This document shows positions 1 through 5,078 of a stretch of DNA of 5,078 bases, in pieces. The position numbers were made by a program, and so were the translations under genes. The stretch spans positions 1 through 5,078 of the forward strand of contig CAYRWY010000421.1 of assembly GCA_964427955.1 (NCBI GenBank), read 5' to 3'. The notes beneath the pieces were generated by a model that made no database searches, had not been told where the DNA came from, and saw nothing but the letters and a program-made list of their open reading frames with translations. Each line of letters opens with the position of its first letter. Position 1 is the first letter of the stretch. Source of the stretch: JACRBK01 sp964427955 (GTDB taxonomy: Bacteria > Chloroflexota > Anaerolineae > Aggregatilineales > Aggregatilineaceae).

Positions 1-320
1 ACGCGCGAGCCGGGCGTGATGGCGTTCCACCAGGGCAGGATCACCAGCAGCGAGACCGCCGCCGCCACCAGCGCCAACAAACGCCAGCCATCCTCGCCGG
101 TCAGCACGCCGATCCCGGCCCCGACGAAGCCGATCAGCGCCACCAGCCAGAACAGCCCGAAAAGCTTGCCGGTCGCGCTGTCGATCATGACCCCGCTCGA
201 AAACAGCCAGGATTTCCCCTCGACGAAGCCCATCGGGATCGAGGTCCAGGCGGCCAGAAAGCCCATGACGTGCCCCAGCCCATGCAGGACCAACACCCCG
301 GCGATCAAAGTTCTCCACAT
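1..320 (-). CDS. Small multi-pass membrane protein, unknown function (3' end cut off by window)
   Basis: The ATG at 320-318 opens a frame that stays open for 106 codons to the left edge, so the C-terminus is not visible. The visible part is strongly hydrophobic, with three likely membrane segments at about residues 4-26, 52-74 and 80-98. The first segment carries HGLGH (13-17), with two histidines four residues apart that could bind a metal or haem, but no known family motif confirms that. A loop at about 27-50 contains charged and polar residues and probably faces one side of the membrane. Its start lies 21 bp after the upstream phosphoesterase stop. A purine-rich GGAAGGAA about 10 nt before the ATG is a plausible ribosome binding site. 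I do not recognise the family. The gene call rests on the continuous frame, the membrane pattern, the operon-like spacing and the correct strand. Confidence 0.75.
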   Translation of the reverse strand, partial: MWRTLIAGVLVLHGLGHVMGFLAAWTSIPMGFVEGKSWLFSSGVMIDSATGKLFGLFWLVALIGFVGAGIGVLTGEDGWRLLALVAAAVSLLVILPWWNAITPGSR

Positions 321-330
321 GGCGGCCTTT

Positions 331-338
331 TTCCTTCC
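331..338 (-). promoter_or_regulatory. Probable ribosome binding site of the membrane protein gene
   Basis: On the minus strand this reads GGAAGGAA and ends 10 nt before the ATG at 320. It is a moderate Shine-Dalgarno match within the 21-bp gap after the phosphoesterase stop codon. It supports the ATG at 320 as the start. Confidence 0.5.
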
Positions 339-341
339 AGT

Positions 342-1478
342 TCAGATGCGAGCGAAAACGTCGTGCAGCGACGCCTGATCCAGGACGTCCGGCTCGGCCT
401 CGGTTTGCTGGCTCGACCAGCGCACCAGGCGAATCAGCCCGCCGACGATCTCCAACCCGGTGATCGTCCCGTCGGAGTAGCAGCAGCAGCCGGTATTGAA
501 ATAGCAGGGCTTGCGCGCATCGGCGGGCGCGGTCACCGGGGCCGCGGGCTGCGGGCTGCGTGTCTTGACCCAGGATTGGCGGTCGTACAGCTCGTCCAAC
601 TGCCGCTTCAGGTGCTCGTTGGCCGGGTCCAGCGCCACTTCGGACCGCTTGACCTCGATATGGCCTTGCAGCCGCGCGGCGTCCGGCTGCGAAAGAAAGA
701 CCGGGTGATGGGTGTGGCCCGCGATCAGCACCATTTTGGGACGGGGCGACACCCAGTCGTACAGCCATTGATCCAGCCCGCGCGCCAGGGTCCAATCGTG
801 CGCCGGGCTGTTCAGGGATTTTTTGGTGAGATTCTGGAACGGACGCCAGATATAGCGCACGATGGGGCGCGCGATCCACGACAGGTAATCGCTCTCCAGG
901 GTGCCCTGGTGGCCGTGCACCAGAAACAGCGTGCCGAGCACCTGGCCCTGATCGGACACCCGGATCAGCACGGATTCGTGGACCTTGAGCACCGGCTGGT
1001 CGCCGTAGGACGGCTGGAGATGCTTCGCGACTTCGCGGGGCTTATGCCAATCCTTGTCGTGATTGCCCCACAGCCGGAGGTAGCGGCCCTGCTGGAAAAA
1101 CTGGGCCTCCATCCGGAACGTCGGCGGATAGGTTTTGATCACCGGATCGGGGGCGTTCTCCCACAGTTCTTCGACGTCGCCGCCCAACACCAGCGTGTAG
1201 CCGTTTTGCAGATAATAGAACAGCGCCAGATCGTAGGCGGCTTTGGTGCGCTTGAAATCGTCGGCGTTATCGCCCGCGCCGCGGTGCACGTCCGAAAAGA
1301 AGACGTAGCGATCCTGGGCCAGATCGAGCGTGTAGGGCGTCTGATCGTGCGCGGCGGCATAGGCGCGATCCAGCGCGGCCTGGACCGCTGCGGCCAGATC
1401 CTCGTCTTGCAGGTTGAGCATCCGTTGGGCGTTGAACAGCCCTCTGAAAAAACTGAACACGCGATCCGTAACGGCCAT
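342..1478 (-). CDS. Calcineurin-like metallophosphoesterase (LpxH/UshA-type fold), substrate unknown
   Basis: This 378-residue protein has all the metal-binding blocks of the calcineurin-type phosphoesterase superfamily, in order: FSDVH (D63, H65), LGGD (D101), WGNHD (N139, H140), VHGH (H188, H190) and AGHTHH (H255, H257). Such enzymes use a two-metal centre to cleave phosphomono- or diesters. No signal peptide or membrane anchor is seen, so a cytoplasmic place is likely. An N-terminal helical extension (about 1-55) precedes the first metal motif. A Pro/Ala-rich insert lies at about 308-322. The C-terminal block FNTGCCCYSDGTITGLEI (327-344) closes the fold and has three adjacent cysteines. 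At 378 residues it is clearly longer than the LpxH enzyme of lipid A synthesis (about 240), so I would not assign LpxH. The ATG at 1478 is fixed by AGGAGGAGG 5 nt upstream. The gene starts 17 bp after the AAA+ gene and is probably co-transcribed with it. The superfamily is certain; the substrate (nucleotide, lipid or phosphoprotein) cannot be read from the sequence. Confidence 0.93.
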   Translation of the reverse strand: MAVTDRVFSFFRGLFNAQRMLNLQDEDLAAAVQAALDRAYAAAHDQTPYTLDLAQDRYVFFSDVHRGAGDNADDFKRTKAAYDLALFYYLQNGYTLVLGGDVEELWENAPDPVIKTYPPTFRMEAQFFQQGRYLRLWGNHDKDWHKPREVAKHLQPSYGDQPVLKVHESVLIRVSDQGQVLGTLFLVHGHQGTLESDYLSWIARPIVRYIWRPFQNLTKKSLNSPAHDWTLARGLDQWLYDWVSPRPKMVLIAGHTHHPVFLSQPDAARLQGHIEVKRSEVALDPANEHLKRQLDELYDRQSWVKTRSPQPAAPVTAPADARKPCYFNTGCCCYSDGTITGLEIVGGLIRLVRWSSQQTEAEPDVLDQASLHDVFARI

Positions 1479-1483
1479 CTGGC

Positions 1484-1492
1484 CCTCCTCCT
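1484..1492 (-). promoter_or_regulatory. Strong ribosome binding site of the phosphoesterase gene
   Basis: The minus strand reads AGGAGGAGG, which gives two overlapping perfect AGGAGG registers 8 and 5 nt before the ATG at 1478. It lies in the 17-bp gap, 3 nt after the AAA+ stop codon (TAG, 1496-1498). It decides the phosphoesterase start and suggests efficient translation, independent of any coupling to the gene upstream. The AAA+ gene itself has a much weaker site. Confidence 0.85.
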
Positions 1493-1495
1493 GCG

Positions 1496-4400
1496 CTAAA
1501 ACGGGAACGTGGGCGGGTAGCGATCTTCCCAGGTGATGTCCGCTTCTTCGGACTTGAGATAGGCCAGGATGAACTCGTCGATCTTGCCCTTCTGCATCAC
1601 GTCCTTGATGGCGGACAGGCGCACGTTGGTGCGCTGGTCGCGGACGAACTTTTCACCCCGGTCCAGGCTGTAGACGCGGATCACCGAGTGTTTTTCTTGC
1701 GGCGGCTGCGGGCGCTCGCCCTCGGCGATCTCGGTTTTGATGCGCTGGTAATCGGCCAGCCACTTCTTGACGTCGGTCCCATCCGGCAGGGCGAAGACCT
1801 GCACGCGCGCCAGTTCGTCCCCTACCCCGGTGGGATCGCCCAGCAGGCGGTGTAGGCCGCGCTCGCCCTTGAGAAAGCCGAAGACGTTGCTGCCCTCGTA
1901 CCACAAGGCGATCTCGTCGGTCTGCCCGTAGCGCGCATAGCGTTTCATCACGTCGGCAAAGCTGCCCGCCGCCAGGTGCGCGAAGGAGCGCCCGCCCGGC
2001 GCGTCCGGATCGGGCGTGAGCAGGTAGATTTCGCGATCATAGCCCTTGCGCTCGGCCCACCACAGGTACATTTCGGACAGGCGGCGCGACCAGGCATCGG
2101 ACGGGCGGTCCGGCGCGTTGGGCGGGGTGCCCAGCATGGAGATCAGCAGCATGGCCTGGTTGCGATGCGGCAGCCGGGCCGTGATCAGCTCGATGTCCAG
2201 AAAGCTCACCTGGTGGTGGATTTCTTCGTAATCGCGCGCGAGGTCGGACTGGTAGCGCAGATCGCGCTCGCGGTTGACGAGCACGGCGAAATCTTCCAGG
2301 TATTCGACGCGCTCCTGAAGCTGGTGGATGCGGCGCGTCAGGCGATCCAGGAAATAGTAGCGGCGCATGTTGTCGCGGGCGTCGGTGCGCTTGTCCCAGA
2401 ATTCGGACGAATAGGTCGAGGCTTGCAGATCCTCTTTTTCGCGCTGCATCTCCTTGACGAGATCGGATTCCAGCCAGTCGGCCAGCTTGCGGCGCAGCGC
2501 GGCGAAACCCTCCACCAACTGCGGCAGGTCGAGACGCTGCTTGCGCCCGGCCAGCCCCTCGATCCCGCTGCCGAGAGTGACGGTGCTGCGCTGGGCGGCG
2601 TCGTCAATCGAGACGTTCTTCAGCACGAGCTTGCCCTCGTCCATCGTCACGCGCAGCAGGTGCTGCTCCGCGCCGCCGCGCTGGGCCAGGGAACGCGCCA
2701 TCGGCGAGACGACCTGGCGCTCGATCTCGCGCTTGAGCGGGCGCGCGCCATATTCCGGGCTGTAGCCGCGCTCCAACACCAGATCGATCACGGCTTCGTC
2801 GATCTCGACCAGGATGTTACGCCGGGTGATGCCGTCGCGCAGCAGGATCTCGTTCAGCTCGCGCCGGGCGATGTTGCGCACCGCCGCGGGATCGAGCTGG
2901 CCGAAGACCACGATCTTGTCCAGCCGGTTGATGAATTCGGGGCGGAAATACTGCTCGACTTGATCGAGATAGTGCGCCCGCAGCGCGGCGTTGATCACTT
3001 TCGGATCGGCGGCTTCGTCGCCCGACGTGAAGCCCGGCGCGCGGAAGGCTTTCGATCCGCCGCCCAGGTTGCTGGTCAGCACCAGGATGGCGTTGTGGAA
3101 GAAGGTCGTTTTTCCGGCGGCGTCGGTCAGGCGACCTTCGCCCAGCACTTGCAGGAAAATATCGTAGATGCGCGGCGAGGCTTTTTCGAACTCGTCCAGC
3201 AGCACCACGCTGAACGGCTGCTCGCGCACCTGGCGCGTCAGCTCGCCGTCCTTGTCGAAGGCACCGATCAGCCGCACCACCCCGTCCAGGTCGCTGTACT
3301 CGCTCATGTCGAAACGCAGCAGCCGGTTTTCGTCGCCGAACAGGTAGGAGGCCAGCGTCTTGGCCATCTGCGTCTTGCCGACGCCGGTCGGGCCGATGAA
3401 CAGGAACGTGCCCAGCGGCTTGTGGGGATCGTTCAGCCCGGCCTTGACCATCGCCACCAGATCGACCATCGCCTCGACGGCGTCGTCCTGGCCCATGATG
3501 CGCTCGTGGAAGTAGTTCTCGACTTCTTGCAGCGCCATGCGCGCGGTGTCGTTCACGATGAATTCGGGCATCCCGCTGAAGCGCGAGAACGCCTCGATCA
3601 CGTCCTGCCGCCCGACCGAGATCGTGCGGATACGGCGCAGCAGGGTCCCCGTCGTTTCGGCCTGGGGCTGGCGCATCCGGCTGATGTCCGCCGCCGACTC
3701 TTCCAGCAGGCGGATCGCCTTGCCAGGGAAAGCGCGGTAGGGCCAGAAGCGGCGGCTGAGTCCGACGCTGGCTTGCAGCGCGTCGGGCAGCACCCGGATG
3801 TTGAGATCGCGCTCCAGGTCGCGGGCGACGTTGTTCAGCACCGAGAGGGTTTCCTCTTCGGAGAGATCGCCGACCTCGACGCGCCGGAACAGGTTCATGA
3901 AGCCCGCGCCGACGTTTTCGCCCATCGTCATGCGCTCGTCGGACGTCTCGCCGAGGATCGTCACTTCGCCCGCGGCCAGGTGCGGCTTGAGCGCCATCGC
4001 GACGTTGGCGTCGCTCTTGGACCAGCGCCCGACTTCGAGCAGGCCGGGCAGGTCCGGCACGTAGAGGATGTGCCGGTTCTTGCGGCACTCGTCCACGATG
4101 TTGTTGATACGCTCTTCCCACGTCCCGACGAACTGCGCCCCGGCGATGATACGATCCGGCGTCAGCAGCCAGACCTGGCGCTCGTGCAGGGACTCGTCGC
4201 AGTCCTTGTTAGCGATGCGCCGCACGGCTTCCTGGATCACCGCCGTCTTGCCGGACTCGGCGGCCCCGGTGACGACCACGCTGTTGTGGCGCGTGCTGGC
4301 CAGGATGCGCAGGATCGCCTCGACTTCGTCCTCGCGGTGGTAGGCGCGGCGAAAACGACCCTCGGACGCCTGCGCCGTCATGTTGATCCCGACTTCCTTG

Positions 4401-4984
4401 AGCGCCCAGAAGTTCTCGCCGCCGCCGGAGCGTTCGAAGAACGGGTTGAAACCGCCCTCCGAGCGATCTTTGGACTTCTTGACCTCGGCGTCCACTTCGA
4501 GCGAGTCCAGGTATTCGCTGCGGGCGTGGCGGTACTGCTGCAAGTTCTCCAGCGACTCGTCGTCCAGCCAGGCGGTGATCTCGGTGCGCGCCGTCTCTTC
4601 GAGTTCGTCCCAGGTGAAGGCGTAGAAGGTCAGCGGCGGCTCGCCCAGGCGGGGCACGCTGACGAGAAGCTGCTTGTCCTCGTCCGACTTGACCAGCAGG
4701 CTGAACAGGATTTCGACCTGTTCACGGCGCTTCTTGTGCTTCTTGCGATCCACCGGGCGCAGCGTCACGCTCACCTTGCGCAGCGTCAGGCCGGGGTCGA
4801 ATTCCAGGTGCTGCAACTGGCCGGGCGACATCTCCTCGATCCGCTCGCGGATCGCTTCCGCCAGCTCGGTCTTGATGTCCTCCAACACCGCGCCAAAGGT
4901 CGTCAGCTCGTAGAACGGGATCGGCGTGACGGTATACGTCTGGTTATGATGCTTCTGGACGTAGAGGTGAAACTTGAATTTCAT
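1496..4984 (-). CDS. Clp/Hsp100-type double AAA+ ATPase fused to a GGQ-less release factor 2-like C-terminus
   Basis: This 1162-residue protein has a divergent Hsp100 core. Residues 1-170 form an unrecognised N-terminal domain that is not the Clp N repeat and has a basic run at 80-88 (RKKHKKRRE). A Gly/Ser-rich linker follows (171-193). D1 (194-435) has Walker A GAAESGKT (240-247) and pore-loop GAQFVG (282-287), but its Walker B reads ILYVPDLP where ClpB has ILFIDELH, and the arginine-finger pair is N364-L365. The bridge (436-490) lacks the ClpB M domain. D2 keeps Walker A GPTGVGKT (531-538), Walker B VVLLDEFEKA (593-602), sensor-1 N639, arginine finger R687 (FINRLD) and sensor-2 R748 (GARPL), but lacks the GYVG pore loop. 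The last third (about 855-1145) matches RF2 without its GGQ domain. The ATG at 4984 follows a TATAAT box closely. Upstream AGGCG is only a weak ribosome site, yet no better start is apparent because the N-terminal domain begins at once. Predicted soluble and cytoplasmic. Clp membership is near certain and the RF2 relationship is strong. The role, possibly ribosome-linked, is inferred. Confidence 0.95.
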   Translation of the reverse strand: MKFKFHLYVQKHHNQTYTVTPIPFYELTTFGAVLEDIKTELAEAIRERIEEMSPGQLQHLEFDPGLTLRKVSVTLRPVDRKKHKKRREQVEILFSLLVKSDEDKQLLVSVPRLGEPPLTFYAFTWDELEETARTEITAWLDDESLENLQQYRHARSEYLDSLEVDAEVKKSKDRSEGGFNPFFERSGGGENFWALKEVGINMTAQASEGRFRRAYHREDEVEAILRILASTRHNSVVVTGAAESGKTAVIQEAVRRIANKDCDESLHERQVWLLTPDRIIAGAQFVGTWEERINNIVDECRKNRHILYVPDLPGLLEVGRWSKSDANVAMALKPHLAAGEVTILGETSDERMTMGENVGAGFMNLFRRVEVGDLSEEETLSVLNNVARDLERDLNIRVLPDALQASVGLSRRFWPYRAFPGKAIRLLEESAADISRMRQPQAETTGTLLRRIRTISVGRQDVIEAFSRFSGMPEFIVNDTARMALQEVENYFHERIMGQDDAVEAMVDLVAMVKAGLNDPHKPLGTFLFIGPTGVGKTQMAKTLASYLFGDENRLLRFDMSEYSDLDGVVRLIGAFDKDGELTRQVREQPFSVVLLDEFEKASPRIYDIFLQVLGEGRLTDAAGKTTFFHNAILVLTSNLGGGSKAFRAPGFTSGDEAADPKVINAALRAHYLDQVEQYFRPEFINRLDKIVVFGQLDPAAVRNIARRELNEILLRDGITRRNILVEIDEAVIDLVLERGYSPEYGARPLKREIERQVVSPMARSLAQRGGAEQHLLRVTMDEGKLVLKNVSIDDAAQRSTVTLGSGIEGLAGRKQRLDLPQLVEGFAALRRKLADWLESDLVKEMQREKEDLQASTYSSEFWDKRTDARDNMRRYYFLDRLTRRIHQLQERVEYLEDFAVLVNRERDLRYQSDLARDYEEIHHQVSFLDIELITARLPHRNQAMLLISMLGTPPNAPDRPSDAWSRRLSEMYLWWAERKGYDREIYLLTPDPDAPGGRSFAHLAAGSFADVMKRYARYGQTDEIALWYEGSNVFGFLKGERGLHRLLGDPTGVGDELARVQVFALPDGTDVKKWLADYQRIKTEIAEGERPQPPQEKHSVIRVYSLDRGEKFVRDQRTNVRLSAIKDVMQKGKIDEFILAYLKSEEADITWEDRYPPTFPF
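1550..2422 (-). other. RF2 (PrfB)-like region within the AAA+ protein, residues about 855-1145
   Basis: Three blocks follow the order of bacterial RF2. First, a helical domain with SSEFWDKRTDA (859-869), like the PDxW/FWD start of RF2 domain 1, followed by amphipathic helices to about 935. Second, the PCRF core: WSRRLSEMYLWWAERKGY (965-982) parallels E. coli RF2 WASMLERMYLRWAESRGF, and GSNVFGFLKGERGLHRLL (1031-1048) parallels GDYAYGWLRTETGVHRLV. Third, VIRVYSLDRG (1101-1110) and RDQRTNV (1115-1121), then IDEFILAYLKS (1135-1145), parallel QIRSYVLDDS, KDLRTGV and LDQFIEASLKA. These comparisons are from memory of the E. coli protein and have not been computed. The RF2 catalytic domain, which lies between the second and third blocks, is missing. 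Confidence 0.88.
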
Positions 4985-5017
4985 GGTGTTCGCCTGTGGT
5001 GAGTGGCCCGCGTAGGT

Positions 5018-5023
5018 ATTATA
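5018..5023 (-). promoter_or_regulatory. Probable -10 box of the operon promoter
   Basis: The minus strand reads TATAAT, a perfect sigma-70-type -10 hexamer in otherwise GC-rich DNA. It would place the transcription start near 5010-5012 and give a 5' leader of only about 26-28 nt before the ATG at 4984. The -35 region is poor: the best candidate at 17-18 bp spacing is TGAAGG (5042-5047). Either an activator helps or the -10 box dominates. No operator or riboswitch-like structure is apparent in so short a leader. Confidence 0.6.
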
Positions 5024-5041
5024 ACTCGAAATCGGGCCTGT

Positions 5042-5047
5042 CCTTCA
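5042..5047 (-). promoter_or_regulatory. Weak candidate -35 element
   Basis: The minus strand reads TGAAGG, 18 bp from the TATAAT box, and matches TTGACA poorly. It is listed only as the best-placed candidate. The rest of 5025-5078 shows no gene start, repeat or terminator that I can support. Confidence 0.2.
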
Positions 5048-5078
5048 TAAGCGGCGAGCAACCCCCGGTGTGACGCGG

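Noticed and set aside
16..378. Plus-strand frame of 120 codons at the left edge
   Set aside because: It is opposite the membrane protein frame. The minus-strand frame has coherent membrane segments and operon spacing, while this one is Ser/Pro/Thr-rich with no features.
342..1478. Assigning the phosphoesterase as LpxH
   Set aside because: The metal motifs are shared by the whole superfamily. The protein is much longer than LpxH and no lipid A genes are nearby.
1479..1495. Terminator between the AAA+ and phosphoesterase genes
   Set aside because: The gap is only 17 bp, is filled by the Shine-Dalgarno sequence and has no hairpin with a T run.
270..1499. Plus-strand open frame of 409 codons opposite the phosphoesterase
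   Set aside because: It covers a gene with all metallophosphoesterase motifs on the other strand, and its product shows no recognisable motif. It is a GC-driven antisense shadow.
2817..4121. Minus-strand frame of 434 codons inside the AAA+ gene
   Set aside because: It is a shifted frame of the AAA+ coding sequence, extremely rich in R, A, G and P, with no start signal. The AAA+ motifs are intact in the main frame, so there is no frameshift.
1496..4984. Two separate genes (Clp ATPase and a broken prfB) joined by an assembly error
   Set aside because: The frame is continuous through a linker (about 775-850) with no start or ribosome site at the junction. The GGQ domain is lost at natural domain borders, not by truncation. 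Conservation in other genomes would settle it.
1976..5002. Plus-strand open frame of 1008 codons opposite the AAA+ gene
   Set aside because: It lies antisense to a gene with unmistakable Clp and RF2 motifs. Its translation is rich in V, A, L, Q, R, H and D without domains, as expected from the reverse complement of a GC-rich coding sequence. No ribosome site or family motif supports it.

Overview
The window is GC-rich bacterial DNA. It is fully explained by one leftward (minus-strand) gene cluster of three tightly packed genes and a short leader region at the right edge. Reading in transcription order from the right: a consensus-like TATAAT -10 box at 5018-5023; a 1162-residue double-AAA+ protein of the Clp/Hsp100 type (4984-1496); a 378-residue calcineurin-type metallophosphoesterase (1478-342) that starts 17 bp after the AAA+ stop behind a strong AGGAGGAGG; and the first 106 codons of a small multi-pass membrane protein (320 to beyond the left edge) that starts 21 bp after the phosphoesterase stop. 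The spacings leave no room for terminators, so the three genes look co-transcribed. The host cannot be named from this window. The style (GC-rich, good Shine-Dalgarno sites, divergent Clp paralogue, membrane protein with an HGLGH segment) would fit Chloroflexota, but that is a low-confidence impression.

The remarkable gene is the AAA+ protein. Its order is: a novel N-terminal domain (about 1-170), a flexible linker, a Clp-type D1 domain with a decayed active site (about 194-435), a short bridge with no ClpB coiled-coil M domain, a catalytically intact D2 domain (about 490-770), a linker, and a C-terminal region of about 300 residues that reads as bacterial peptide chain release factor 2 (RF2/PrfB). 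The RF2 resemblance covers the N-terminal helical domain (with FWD), the PCRF core (MYLWWAERKGYDREI ... FGFLKGERGLHRLL) and the terminal superdomain strand (IRVYSLD ... RDQRTNV ... IDEFILAYLKSE). The RF2 catalytic domain with GGQ is missing and is replaced by a stretch of about 35 residues. The RF2 stop-codon tripeptide SPF is also absent.

Working hypothesis (inference): the protein is a ribosome-directed AAA+ machine. A release factor that can no longer terminate translation would serve as a ribosome-docking module, and an Hsp100-type ATPase without the usual D2 GYVG pore loop would remodel rather than thread its target. Roles in ribosome rescue, splitting, hibernation or quality control are possible. 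The linked phosphoesterase and membrane protein might belong to the same stress or quality-control response, but nothing in their sequences proves this.
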